Shown one piece after another: positions 44,407-52,986 of a stretch of DNA of 64,000 nt. The stretch spans positions 62,001-126,000 of the forward strand of contig JBAZJT010000002.1 of NCBI GenBank assembly GCA_041651175.1. The letters are read 5' to 3'. Each line of letters opens with the position of its first letter. Position 1 is the first letter of the stretch. A model generated the notes under the pieces. That model ran no database searches and was not told the DNA's origin. It was given only the letters and a program-made list of their open reading frames with translations. Made by a program: the position numbers and the translations under genes. The DNA is from Elusimicrobiales bacterium. GTDB taxonomy: Bacteria > Elusimicrobiota > Elusimicrobia > Elusimicrobiales > Elusimicrobiaceae.

Positions 44407-44974
44407 AATTTCGCAGGCCGTAACCGTCGCGCTGCTGCTGGCGGCGAGGCCATGCTCGTGGACTTTGTTTTTCGCCGGGCTTGCCGTGGCCGCCGCGGGC
44501 GAGGCGTTGAGGATATGGGCCTCCGGCAATCTTTACAAGGACAAGACCCTCGCCGTGGGCGGGCCTTTCCAGCTTGCGCGGCATCCGCTGTATGTCGGCT
44601 CGTCGCTGATTGCGGCGGGGTTTACCGTGATGTGCGTCAACCCGGCATACCCCTACCGCTCCGCCGCGCTGGCATTGTCGGTGATACTGGGCTTCATGTT
44701 CGTCTACAGCGCCACCGCCAACGAGGAGGAGGCCCGTCTTTCGCAGCTTTTCGGCGCGGAGTATGAAAGCTACCGCAATTCCGTGCCTAAATATCTGCCC
44801 TGCCCGTCGGCATTCGGCGCGGCTTTGCGGACGGATAAATTCTCGCTTTCGCAAATGTTGTATAACAAAGAGCAGATAACCATGCTCGGCTTTGCCTCCA
44901 TAGCTGGCATTGTCGCGCTGATGGTGTGGCGCGGCCTCAGCATGGCCGGGCTGGTGATGTCGCTATTTTCATGA
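44390..44974 (+). CDS. Isoprenylcysteine carboxyl methyltransferase-like membrane protein
   Basis: 194 residues with about four to five hydrophobic segments. The motif GGPFQLARHPLYVGSSLIAA followed by a later NEEEARLSQLFGAEYESY is the cofactor-binding signature of the ICMT/PEMT-like family of membrane methyltransferases. Bacterial members act on unknown lipids or small molecules. It overlaps gmhB by 17 nt and the DUF3108 gene by 4 nt. Confidence 0.78.
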   Translation: MKYRIKISQAVTVALLLAARPCSWTLFFAGLAVAAAGEALRIWASGNLYKDKTLAVGGPFQLARHPLYVGSSLIAAGFTVMCVNPAYPYRSAALALSVILGFMFVYSATANEEEARLSQLFGAEYESYRNSVPKYLPCPSAFGAALRTDKFSLSQMLYNKEQITMLGFASIAGIVALMVWRGLSMAGLVMSLFS

Positions 44975-45777
44975 AGCTGCTGCTATTGCTGCTGACGCCG
45001 GTTGTTTCGCCCGCCTTCGCCGCAGAACGCGAGCCGCTCCTTTGTCCTCTCAATAACGCCGCCGTTGTCCAGACATCGTCGGGGCCGGCAACCCCGGCCT
45101 GGTTTGGCGAAAAGGTGGAATACGCCATAAGCTGGGGGCTTATCACCGTCGGCCATGCCGATATCTGGGCAAAAGACATCGTGTCCGACACCGGCGGCAG
45201 GCCGCTTTACCACATAATATCCACCGCGCGCTCCACCGGCTTCATGGACACTTTCTTCAAGGTGCGCGATATAAACGAATCATGGATAACAACGGACGAT
45301 TATTCATCCCGCGGCTACCGCCAGATTATGCGCGAGGGGAATTTTTTATGGGACGAGTGGGTGCTTTTTGACGCCGCCGCCAAAAAATTCTCCGGCGAAA
45401 ACAAGGACCGCGGCGGCAATATAGACAAGCCGCAGGGCGACATTCCGGTTCCCATACAAGACGTGTTGTCCGCGCTGTTTTACATGCGCTCGCAGAAGCT
45501 GGAGGTGGGCGGCGAGTTTTCCATAGACGTAAACAACACCAAAAACTGGCCCATGATAGTAAAAGTTACCGAACGCGAGAAAATCAGCCTCCCCGGCGGC
45601 AACAAATACGACTGTTTCGTGCTGGAGCCGCTTATGCGCGAGAAGGGCATTTTCGTGCAGAAAGGCAAGCGCATGCGGGTGTGGGTTACCGCGGACCAGT
45701 ACCGCACCCCCGTGATGATGCGGGCGGAGGTTTTCGTGGGCAATGTAACCGCCTGGGCCGAGAATATAACAAGGTGA
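44971..45777 (+). CDS. Exported DUF3108-domain protein
   Basis: 268 residues: signal peptide (MKLLLLLLTPVVSPAFAA), then a beta-rich domain with FGEKVEYAISWGLITVGHAD, RDINESWITTDDYSSRGYRQ and VPIQDVLSALFYMRSQKLEVG, all characteristic of DUF3108, a periplasmic family often near envelope biogenesis genes. Function is not established. Start ATG at 44971 gives the signal peptide and a 4-nt overlap with the ICMT-like gene. Confidence 0.82.
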   Translation: MKLLLLLLTPVVSPAFAAEREPLLCPLNNAAVVQTSSGPATPAWFGEKVEYAISWGLITVGHADIWAKDIVSDTGGRPLYHIISTARSTGFMDTFFKVRDINESWITTDDYSSRGYRQIMREGNFLWDEWVLFDAAAKKFSGENKDRGGNIDKPQGDIPVPIQDVLSALFYMRSQKLEVGGEFSIDVNNTKNWPMIVKVTEREKISLPGGNKYDCFVLEPLMREKGIFVQKGKRMRVWVTADQYRTPVMMRAEVFVGNVTAWAENITR

Positions 45778-45780
45778 GCT

Positions 45781-46770
45781 ATGCCAAAAAACAGGCTTTC
45801 ACAGATAGTCCGTTCGTTCAGCGGCAAAAAAGTGGTCGTGTTCGGCGATGTGATGCTGGACCGCTTCGTGCGCGGCTCGGTCGGCAGAATATCGCCGGAG
45901 GCGCCGGTGCCGGTCGTCCATGTGCTGCATGAGTCCAGCCTTCCCGGCGGGGCGGGGAACGTGGTTTCAAACCTCGCCGCGCTGAAAGCCAGGGCCGCGC
46001 TGGTCTCCGTCTGCGGAAATGATGCCGCTGGCAATCAGCTTTCCGGCGCGCTTTCCGGGCACGGGGTGGATGTCTCCGGCCTTTTGCGCGACGGCCACCG
46101 CCCCACCATAGAAAAAACCCGCGTCATAGCCGAGCATCAGCAGGTGGTGCGCTTTGACCGCGAGTCAAAAGAGCCTTTTTCCCGCGACATGGCCGCAAAA
46201 TGCGAGCAGGCGTTTTCTGAAGCGCTGGAAGGCGCCGGGGCCGCGATATTGTCGGACTACGGCAAGGGAATGCTCAACCGGACCAGCATTCCTAAACTGA
46301 TACAACTGTGCCGGCGCAAAAAAATACCAGTCTGCGTGGACCCGAAAACAGAGCATTTCCGCCGCTACCGCCGCGTAACCTGCATCACGCCCAACACCAA
46401 GGAGGCGTGGGAGGGAATGCATTCCGTCCCGCGCGACGGTCAGCCCGCCATAGAGGAGCTGGGCCGCAAAATACTCAAAACCCTTGCTTCCGAGACCGTG
46501 CTTATCACCCAGGGCGCGCACGGCATGACGCTGTTCCGGCATGACAAGCCGCATTCCCCTTTCCATATCCCGACCGCTGCGCGCGAAGTTTTCGACGTAA
46601 CAGGCGCGGGCGACACGGTGATTTCCGTGCTTTCGCTTGCGCTGGCAAGCGGCGCAAGCCACGAGGAGGCCGCGCAACTCTCCAACTGCGCCGCAGGAAT
46701 TGTGGTGGGCAAGCTGGGAACCGCCACCGCCTCGCAGGAGGAGATTTTGGAGGCGATACTCAATGGCTGA
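45781..46770 (+). CDS. hldA: D-glycero-beta-D-manno-heptose-7-phosphate kinase (HldA / RfaE domain I)
   Basis: 329 residues of the PfkB sugar-kinase family, RfaE1 branch. DVMLDRFVRGSVGRISPEAP and VVHVLHESSLPGGAGNVVSN are specific to heptose-7-phosphate kinases; FDVTGAGDTVISVLSLAL contains the catalytic Asp and anion hole. The cytidylyl/adenylyltransferase domain found in bifunctional HldE is missing, so a separate HldC should exist elsewhere. It overlaps kdsB by 8 nt. Confidence 0.93.
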   Translation: MPKNRLSQIVRSFSGKKVVVFGDVMLDRFVRGSVGRISPEAPVPVVHVLHESSLPGGAGNVVSNLAALKARAALVSVCGNDAAGNQLSGALSGHGVDVSGLLRDGHRPTIEKTRVIAEHQQVVRFDRESKEPFSRDMAAKCEQAFSEALEGAGAAILSDYGKGMLNRTSIPKLIQLCRRKKIPVCVDPKTEHFRRYRRVTCITPNTKEAWEGMHSVPRDGQPAIEELGRKILKTLASETVLITQGAHGMTLFRHDKPHSPFHIPTAAREVFDVTGAGDTVISVLSLALASGASHEEAAQLSNCAAGIVVGKLGTATASQEEILEAILNG

Positions 46771-47521
46771 CACGGTTTTTGTAATTCCCGCGCGTTACGG
46801 CTCGGTCCGGTTTCCGGGCAAGGTGCTGGCGGAAATCTCCGGCAAGTCCGTGGTGCGCCGGGTTTACGAGGCCTGCTCCGCCGCCGGCATGGGCGAGGTC
46901 ATCATCGCCACCGAGGATGAGCGCGTCGCCAAAGCCGCCGCGGCCTTTGGCGCAAAATACGTCATCACAAGCCCCCGATGCGCCAGCGGCACCGATCGCG
47001 TCTGGGAGGCCGCCTCCGGGCGCGGCGAAAAATTCATAATCAACGTCCAGGGCGACGAGCCTTTCATTTCCACGGCTACGATAGCCGCCGCCGCCCGGCT
47101 TTTGCAAGCCGACCCGCAAGCCGACATCTCTTCCGCCTGTTTTGAAATCACAAACCCGGACGATATCACAAACCCCAATTCGGTCAAGGCGGTGCTGGAC
47201 GGGGGGGGGCGCGCATTGTATTTTTCGCGCAGCCCGGCGCCGTATCACCACCAGCTTTCGGAGATAAAGGACAAGGTTCCGTATTACAAGCATTGCGGAA
47301 TTTACGGCTACCGGCGGGCCGCGCTGGAAAAATTCGTAAGCCTTCCGCCCAGCCGGCTGGAACTGCTGGAGCGGCTGGAGCAACTGCGCGCGCTTGAGGC
47401 GGGCATGACAATAAAATGCGCCGTCTGCGAGGAAGCCGGCCCGGCCATAGACACGCCGCAGGATTTAATCCGCGCCGAGGAATACCTCCGCGCGCATAAC
47501 TTAATAACCAAGGGAGCCTGA
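46763..47521 (+). CDS. kdsB: CMP-Kdo synthetase (KdsB)
   Basis: 252 residues. KdsB activates Kdo with CTP for inner-core LPS. Motifs: FVIPARYGSVRFPGKVLAEI (nucleotide loop), ASGTDRVWEAA, FIINVQGDEPFIS and RALYFSRSPAPYHH, then KHCGIYGYRRAALEKFV. Start ATG at 46763 lies inside the end of hldA. The next gene is pyrG, which makes the CTP it uses, 1 nt downstream. Confidence 0.95.
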   Translation: MADTVFVIPARYGSVRFPGKVLAEISGKSVVRRVYEACSAAGMGEVIIATEDERVAKAAAAFGAKYVITSPRCASGTDRVWEAASGRGEKFIINVQGDEPFISTATIAAAARLLQADPQADISSACFEITNPDDITNPNSVKAVLDGGGRALYFSRSPAPYHHQLSEIKDKVPYYKHCGIYGYRRAALEKFVSLPPSRLELLERLEQLRALEAGMTIKCAVCEEAGPAIDTPQDLIRAEEYLRAHNLITKGA

Positions 47522-47522
47522 C

Positions 47523-49145
47523 ATGGGAAAATTCATATTTGTGACGGGCGGGGTGGTAAGCTCGCTGGGAAAAGGGATATGCGGCGCGTCAATCGGGAAG
47601 CTGCTTCAGCTTAACGGATTGTCCGTAACGATGGTCAAATGCGACCCGTATATCAATGTGGACGCCGGCACCATGAACCCCTTCCAGCACGGCGAGGTTT
47701 ATGTAACCGACGACGGCGCCGAAACCGACCTGGACCTGGGCTATTACGAGCGTTTCCTGGAAAACCCCATGACCCGCGCCAACAATGTTACCGCCGGAAA
47801 CGTCTACCGCGCCGTGATAGAAAAAGAGCGCCGGGGCGAATACCTCGGCTCCACCGTGCAGGTGATTCCGCACGTGACCAACGAAATCAAGTCGCGCTTT
47901 TCCGCGCTTTCGGGCAATTTTGACGTGACCATAGTTGAAATCGGCGGCACCGTCGGCGATATTGAAAGCCTTCCCTTTCTTGAGGCCGCCCGCCAAATGC
48001 GCATGGACTGCGGCCCCGGAAACGTGATGTATGTGCATGTAACGCTGGTCCCCTATATCCCCGCCTCCGACGAGCTGAAGACAAAACCGACCCAGCATTC
48101 CGTCAATAAATTGCGCGAAATCGGCATAGACCCCAACATGATAATCTGCCGCGCCAACAAGCCGCTGGACGCCGACATCAAATCCAAAATCGCGCTTTTC
48201 TGCAGCGTGCCCAAAGAGGCGGTGGTGGAAGCGCCGGACGTGCCCTCCATTTATAAAGTGCCGGAGCTGCTGCATTCGCAGGGCGTCAACGAGCAGGTGC
48301 TCATGCTGCTCGGCATACGCGCCAAGCGGCACGATTTCGGCAAATGGGACGCTTTCATCAGCCGCATGGACAAGCTGGAGAAAACCGTCAATATCGCGGT
48401 GGCCGGGAAATATGTAAAGCTCAAAGACTCCTATAAGTCCATCGGCGAGGCGCTGCTGCACGGCGCGCTGGCCAACAACGCCAAAATCAAGATTGATTAT
48501 GTGGATGTGGAGGATGCCGACGCCGCCCCGCGTCTGCGCGCCGCCGACGGGATTTTGGTCCCCGGCGGTTTCGGCGACAGGGGGGTGGAAGGCAAAATAA
48601 AAGCCATCACCATCGCGCGCGAGATGAAAAAGCCGTTCCTCGGAATCTGCCTCGGTATGCAGTGCGCCGTCATTGAATCGGCAAGGAACCTGGCCGGCTG
48701 CAAGAATGCGCATTCAACAGAGTTTGACCCCAAAACGCTCTATCCCGTTATAGACCTGCTGCCGGAGCAGAAAGGCGTCCAGACCAAAGGCGGCAACATG
48801 CGGCTCGGCGCATATACCACCGTGCTGGCCGAGGGCAGTCTCTGCGCCAAAGCCTACAAATCGCTTGAAATCAGCGAGCGTCACCGCCACCGCTACGAGT
48901 TCAACCCGAAATACGTCAAAACGCTTGAAAAGGCCGGTCTTAAAGTTACCGGCTGGTACAAGGACCGCAAGCTGCCGGAAGTCGTTGAATTGCAGGGCCA
49001 TCCGTGGTTTGTGGGCGTGCAGTCCCACCCGGAATTCAAGTCGCGCCCGACAAAACCGCACCCGCTGTTTGCCGCTTTCATAGAGGCCGCGCTTAAATCC
49101 GCCGACAAAAAGCACCACCCCGCCCCGGAGCACGCCGCGGCATGA
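47523..49145 (+). CDS. pyrG: CTP synthase (PyrG)
   Basis: 540 residues, full length. The synthetase half opens with FVTGGVVSSLGKGICGASIG (P-loop) and KCDPYINVDAGTMNPFQHGE; the C-terminal glutamine amidotransferase half has FLGICLGMQCAVIE (catalytic Cys) and VGVQSHPEFKSRP (catalytic His and Glu). It makes CTP from UTP, ATP and glutamine. Position between kdsB and kdsA ties CTP supply to Kdo activation. A defence-like island starts 17 nt after its stop. Confidence 0.98.
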   Translation: MGKFIFVTGGVVSSLGKGICGASIGKLLQLNGLSVTMVKCDPYINVDAGTMNPFQHGEVYVTDDGAETDLDLGYYERFLENPMTRANNVTAGNVYRAVIEKERRGEYLGSTVQVIPHVTNEIKSRFSALSGNFDVTIVEIGGTVGDIESLPFLEAARQMRMDCGPGNVMYVHVTLVPYIPASDELKTKPTQHSVNKLREIGIDPNMIICRANKPLDADIKSKIALFCSVPKEAVVEAPDVPSIYKVPELLHSQGVNEQVLMLLGIRAKRHDFGKWDAFISRMDKLEKTVNIAVAGKYVKLKDSYKSIGEALLHGALANNAKIKIDYVDVEDADAAPRLRAADGILVPGGFGDRGVEGKIKAITIAREMKKPFLGICLGMQCAVIESARNLAGCKNAHSTEFDPKTLYPVIDLLPEQKGVQTKGGNMRLGAYTTVLAEGSLCAKAYKSLEISERHRHRYEFNPKYVKTLEKAGLKVTGWYKDRKLPEVVELQGHPWFVGVQSHPEFKSRPTKPHPLFAAFIEAALKSADKKHHPAPEHAAA

Positions 49146-49162
49146 ATTGACAGGGCTATCTC

Positions 49163-50476
49163 ATGCAGAATAACAATGTCATCGCGCATAAAACTACAAC
49201 CATGCGCATTGTAGATTTGCGTAATCAGTATGAGAATGGCCATTTGAATCTTAACCCGGGGTTTCAAAGACAGTCCGTTTGGAATGAGCGTGACAGGGCT
49301 AAGCTGATTGACAGCATTTTGCGCAATTATCCATTGCCAGCCATATTCCTCTATAAGCGGGAGGAAAACGGCAAGTTGGTTTTTGATGTTATTGACGGCA
49401 AGCAGCGGCTGGAATCCATGTTTATGTTCATGGGAAATATGCGCGGCAGGTTTCAGGTATCCACGCATTTACCTGATGCGAGTTCGGCAGAGTATGTTGG
49501 CTGGAATACGTTAAAACGTCGGAAATTGCAGTATTTGCTTGAGGGATACGAAATACCTGTTATTGAGGTTGATGGCGATATAGGCGATATTATCAGCGTG
49601 TTTGTGCGAATTAACTCCACAGGAAAAGCGCTTACGCCTCAAGAAAAGAGACACGCTCGTTATTACAGAAGCGAATTGCTCAAAGAAGCTTCGCGCATGG
49701 CGCGCCGTTTTGAGGACTACTTCAGAGATCATGATATTTTCAGCCATGGACAGTTGTGCCGCATGAAGCATATTGAGTTTATGTGTGAACTCATGCTTTC
49801 GCTGGTTACCGGTGATGTTTTGAACAAGAAAACCGCATTGGATCGTGTGATGGAAACACCATCCATGGGACGAAAAGATGTGATGAAAGCGTCGCGTATG
49901 TCGGTTTCCGCGCTTAGGCATATCAAACACATGTTCCCCAAGCTGAAAACGACGAGGATGCGGCAAGTGTCTGATTTCTACAGTTTGGCAGTTCTTATCG
50001 GGAAATTTGAGCAGGAGAAATTGGTTCTGACCGATAGGAAACGAAACAGACTGGCGTGGGACATTTTGCAGGCGTTTTCCGTACAGGTGGATGAGGTGCG
50101 GGAATTGCAGCGCAAAGCCAAGGGCGCAAGAACGGACCAGGAAATTTACCGGGACTATCTGCTGACGGTTTCACAAATGACCGATGATATAAGCCAGCGG
50201 CGGAAGCGGGAGCAGATATTGCGGAATCTTTTGCAAAGCCTTTTTGCGCGGAAAGATTCTCAGCGGGGATTTACAGCGGAACAGAGAAGAATATTATGGA
50301 ATACAGCTTCGGACAGAAAATGCTCTTATCCCGGCTGTTGTAAAAAACTGACATGGGATGATTTCACGGTGGATCATATAAGCCCTTACAGCAAAGGCGG
50401 GCAAACTCAACTGAAAAATGCCGCGCTGATGTGTCGCGCGCATAATTCATCAAAGGGGAATCGGAGAGTTGCCTGA
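49163..50476 (+). CDS. Single-chain DUF262-HNH endonuclease (GmrSD-like logic)
   Basis: 437 residues. The N-terminal DUF262 (ParB/sulfiredoxin-like) domain has LNLNPGFQRQSVWNERDRAK and VFDVIDGKQRLESMF, the NTPase-type D-G-(Q/K)-Q-R motif. The C-terminal 70 residues are an HNH nuclease with zinc Cys: CSYPGC, FTVDHISPYSKGG and NAALMCRAHNSSKGN. Type IV modification-dependent enzymes such as GmrSD pair DUF262 with an HNH-like DUF1524; here a different HNH is on the same chain. The gene is AT-richer than its neighbours (24 G/C in the 60 bases from 49501). Likely anti-phage; the target is unknown. Confidence 0.8.
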   Translation: MQNNNVIAHKTTTMRIVDLRNQYENGHLNLNPGFQRQSVWNERDRAKLIDSILRNYPLPAIFLYKREENGKLVFDVIDGKQRLESMFMFMGNMRGRFQVSTHLPDASSAEYVGWNTLKRRKLQYLLEGYEIPVIEVDGDIGDIISVFVRINSTGKALTPQEKRHARYYRSELLKEASRMARRFEDYFRDHDIFSHGQLCRMKHIEFMCELMLSLVTGDVLNKKTALDRVMETPSMGRKDVMKASRMSVSALRHIKHMFPKLKTTRMRQVSDFYSLAVLIGKFEQEKLVLTDRKRNRLAWDILQAFSVQVDEVRELQRKAKGARTDQEIYRDYLLTVSQMTDDISQRRKREQILRNLLQSLFARKDSQRGFTAEQRRILWNTASDRKCSYPGCCKKLTWDDFTVDHISPYSKGGQTQLKNAALMCRAHNSSKGNRRVA

Positions 50477-50515
50477 AAGGAATTCTGTCGTTCCCTGAAA
50501 ATCCCGTGGCGAGGG

Positions 50516-50559
50516 TGGTAAAAAGATGGTATAATAGTGGTATAAGAATGGTAATGTCT
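50516..50559 (+). repeat. Four 11-bp direct repeats (TGGTA-headed) before the antitoxin gene
   Basis: TGGTA occurs at 50516, 50527, 50538 and 50549, each exactly 11 bp after the last; the middle two units read TGGTATAATAG and TGGTATAAGAA. A TATAAT (50530-50535) lies inside. One repeat per helical turn upstream of a Xre antitoxin is what a cooperative autorepressor operator would look like. Confidence 0.75.
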
Positions 50560-50579
50560 TGTTTCCGCCGGGAGGGGTT

Positions 50580-50972
50580 ATGCCGACTGCCAGCCTGAAT
50601 CCGTTTTCCATGGTTCCAAGAAAGGACTACCTTTCATTTTTTAACGGCAGGCATCCGAGATACAAGAAAATTCTCTCGTTTACCGATTTCCAGAAAAAGG
50701 ATGTGGCTTTTGCCGCCGGAATTCCTGTCGCCTCCGTTCGTTACGACAACAAGCTGCCGGCGGAGGTTGAAACCCGTTTCCGCGAATGGGCAACGCTTCT
50801 GAATCTGGTGGCGGAACATTTCAGAGGCGATGCGGATAAAACCGCGCTTTGGTTCGTCATGCCCAATCCGATGCTTGGCAATATAGCTCCTCGCGACATG
50901 ATTCGCATGGGGCGATTCAACAAGCTGCTTAAATTCATAGTCAATGCCATGTCGGAAAATCAGCGTCCATAA
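50580..50972 (+). CDS. Xre/MbcA/ParS-type antitoxin (DUF2384-like)
   Basis: 130 residues. The C-terminal half, ALWFVMPNPMLGNIAPRDMI followed by GRFNKLLKFIVNAM, is the toxin-binding DUF2384 (MbcA/ParS/Xre) domain. The N-terminal half contains a helix-turn-helix-like KKDVAFAAGIPVASVRYD. Such antitoxins neutralise RES toxins and repress their own operon. Start ATG at 50580 has GGAGGGG just upstream. The toxin gene follows after 3 nt. Four 11-bp repeats upstream are the likely operator. Confidence 0.85.
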   Translation: MPTASLNPFSMVPRKDYLSFFNGRHPRYKKILSFTDFQKKDVAFAAGIPVASVRYDNKLPAEVETRFREWATLLNLVAEHFRGDADKTALWFVMPNPMLGNIAPRDMIRMGRFNKLLKFIVNAMSENQRP

Positions 50973-50975
50973 ATC

Positions 50976-51875
50976 ATGGCAAAGCATTTTCGCGCGAAAC
51001 CAATACTGCTGGATTGTTTTCATGCGGTGGATGTTTATCGGACTGCGGCAATAAGGGATAAATGTCTTCGGTATCACAGTGAGCTATATAATGCTCTCGC
51101 TATTGAGCGGGATAAGATATCGGATTGTCTGAAAAAAGCGCTGCTGGAAGCTGCAATCGGTCCGTTCAAATTTTCCGGCTGGCAGCGGCTTGTCAAATAC
51201 AGGTATTCGGACAATCCGCTGTCTCCCGAAGGAAGCTTGCTGGAACCGGGAGGGAGGTTTAACATCCCGGATATCAACCCGTTGCGGTTTCCCAGATTTC
51301 CGGCGCTCTATATAGCCGAAGACCGGAAGACCGCTTTAGGTGAAGCGTTAGGCGGCGAAGGCGACGGCGCAATGTCCGCGCTGGATTGCGCGCTTGTCAA
51401 AAGAGAATCAATAGCCGTTATCTCGCTGGAAGGAGAGTTGGATTCCGTCATAGATTTGAACAAGGCCGAACGGCTGGAACCTTTTTTAAGGCTTATTGCG
51501 GGAATTTCCCTGCCCGCAGAAAAGGAGAAGTTGCTGGCGGACATGGGCAAAGCCGCCGAAATTGAACCAATGCAGCTTGTGCGCACAATGGATGAATTGG
51601 CAAATGCGCTGTTTGCCGGGGAATGGCGCAGAATGCCCATGCTCTATGATATTCCGGCGCAATGCCAGGTATTCGGACAGCTTGTTTTTAACGCAGGTAT
51701 TGATGGGATAGTTTATCCGTCAAGAGTGTCTCCCGGCAATTGCATCGCCATATATCCGAGAAATTTGATTCCTGGTTCGTATGTGCAATTGTCCGGGGCT
51801 GTTCCTGCAAGTCTGAAAATTACTAGATTAGATAGGGTGAGTTGGCCGGCTATGCGCGGAACTCTTGATTACTGA
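50976..51875 (+). CDS. RES-domain toxin
   Basis: 299 residues with the RES signature: VDVYRTAA (Arg), LLEPGGRFNIPDI (GGRFN), and FPALYIAEDRKTALGEALGG (Tyr and Glu). RES toxins are ADP-ribosyltransferase-like folds that degrade NAD+ in the cytoplasm and are held by a Xre/DUF2384 antitoxin, which is the preceding gene. The protein is longer than many RES toxins, having about 70 extra N-terminal residues. AT-richer than the flanking kds genes; the next gene, kdsA, starts 11 nt later. Confidence 0.87.
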   Translation: MAKHFRAKPILLDCFHAVDVYRTAAIRDKCLRYHSELYNALAIERDKISDCLKKALLEAAIGPFKFSGWQRLVKYRYSDNPLSPEGSLLEPGGRFNIPDINPLRFPRFPALYIAEDRKTALGEALGGEGDGAMSALDCALVKRESIAVISLEGELDSVIDLNKAERLEPFLRLIAGISLPAEKEKLLADMGKAAEIEPMQLVRTMDELANALFAGEWRRMPMLYDIPAQCQVFGQLVFNAGIDGIVYPSRVSPGNCIAIYPRNLIPGSYVQLSGAVPASLKITRLDRVSWPAMRGTLDY

Positions 51876-51886
51876 ATGGTGGCGCC

Positions 51887-52726
51887 ATGACTGCAAACAT
51901 CAGACAAACAAAGGTCAAAATCGGCGGGGCGGAGTTTTGCAATGCCGGGCCGCTGGCTTTTATCGCCGGGCCTTGCGTTATTGAAAGCGAACAGGGCTAT
52001 CTGTCCGCCGCTAAAAAGCTGGCGGAAATTTTCCGCGCCGCTCGGCGTTCTTTCGTGCTCAAAGCCTCTTTTGACAAGGCCAACCGCACCTCGGTGAAAT
52101 CGTTCCGGGGGCCCGGCATGGCGCGCGGGCTGGAAATTCTGGCCAAGGCCAAAAAGCTGACCGGCGCGCCGCTGCTGGTGGACGTGCATGAGCCGCCGCA
52201 GGCGGTTGAAATCGCCAAAGTGGCCGATATTCTGCAAATCCCTGCCTTCCTGTGCCGCCAGACGGACCTGGTTCTGGCCTGCGCGCGGACGGGGAAAGCC
52301 GTCAACGTCAAAAAAGGCCAGTTTCTCGCGCCGTGGGATATGGGTAATATCGCGGCGAAGATAGAATCCGCCGGAAACCGCAATATAATGTTCACCGAGC
52401 GCGGGACCAGCTTCGGCTATGGGCGGCTGGTGGTGGACATGTCCGGCCTTGAGGTGATGAAGCGGACCGGCTATCCCGTCATTTTTGACGCGACGCACTC
52501 CGTCCAGCAGCCGGGGGCCCTGGGAAGCGCCACGGGGGGGGATTCGTCTTTGATCCCCGCTCTGGCGCGGGCCGCCGCCGCCGTGGGTGTGGCGGGGCTG
52601 TTTTTCGAGGCGCATCAGGACCCGCGCAGGGCATTGTCGGACGGACCCAATTCTCTGTCATTGAAAGATGTGCCCAAACTCGTTAGAATCGTATGTAAGC
52701 TGGACGACGAGGTCAAAAAAACATGA
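51887..52726 (+). CDS. kdsA: 3-deoxy-8-phosphooctulonate synthase (KdsA)
   Basis: 279 residues. KdsA condenses PEP and arabinose-5-phosphate to Kdo-8-phosphate. Motifs: LAFIAGPCVIESEQGYL, ASFDKANRTSVKSFRGPGM, DILQIPAFLCRQTDLVLA, FDATHSVQQPGALGSATGG and GLFFEAHQDPRRALSDGPNS. FLCRQTD and the metal-site residues are intact. The upstream gene is a RES toxin, whereas the usual partner pyrG is 2.7 kb away. It overlaps the zinc-ribbon gene by 4 nt. Confidence 0.97.
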   Translation: MTANIRQTKVKIGGAEFCNAGPLAFIAGPCVIESEQGYLSAAKKLAEIFRAARRSFVLKASFDKANRTSVKSFRGPGMARGLEILAKAKKLTGAPLLVDVHEPPQAVEIAKVADILQIPAFLCRQTDLVLACARTGKAVNVKKGQFLAPWDMGNIAAKIESAGNRNIMFTERGTSFGYGRLVVDMSGLEVMKRTGYPVIFDATHSVQQPGALGSATGGDSSLIPALARAAAAVGVAGLFFEAHQDPRRALSDGPNSLSLKDVPKLVRIVCKLDDEVKKT

Positions 52727-52986
52727 AGTGCCTTTCCTGCGCCCAGGAAAACAAGCCGGGCGTTAAAATCTGCAAGAAATGCGGACGCGAAATCGCGCTG
52801 GCGCCCGCCTGGTTTCCCGACTGGAAATGGCATTTGAAAACGCTTTCCATCATATACGCCGCGCTGGTGCTGTTTTTTTTCGGCGCGCATTTTCTGCTGA
52901 AAAAACTGCCGCCGCCGTATAATCTGCGCAGCATTCCGCCGGAGATGACGCCATGGCTAAACCCAAAAACTCCCCCCAATCCGTAA
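52723..52986 (+). CDS. Small zinc-ribbon membrane protein
   Basis: 87 residues: an N-terminal zinc ribbon (MKCLSCAQENKPGVKICKKC), then a single transmembrane segment (LSIIYAALVLFFFGAHFLL) and a short Pro-rich tail. Position between kdsA (4-nt overlap) and kdsD (34-nt overlap) is tight, so it is co-translated with them. No family role is known; it may assist assembly of the Kdo/Lpt machinery at the membrane, which is speculation. Confidence 0.7.
   Translation: MKCLSCAQENKPGVKICKKCGREIALAPAWFPDWKWHLKTLSIIYAALVLFFFGAHFLLKKLPPPYNLRSIPPEMTPWLNPKTPPNP

Noticed and set aside
45781..46770. Bifunctional HldE
   Set aside because: Only the kinase domain is present; the frame stops before any nucleotidyltransferase HxGH motif.
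49146..51886. Integrative element with attachment repeats
   Set aside because: The island is compositionally distinct, but no direct repeats at its ends, integrase or transposase were found.
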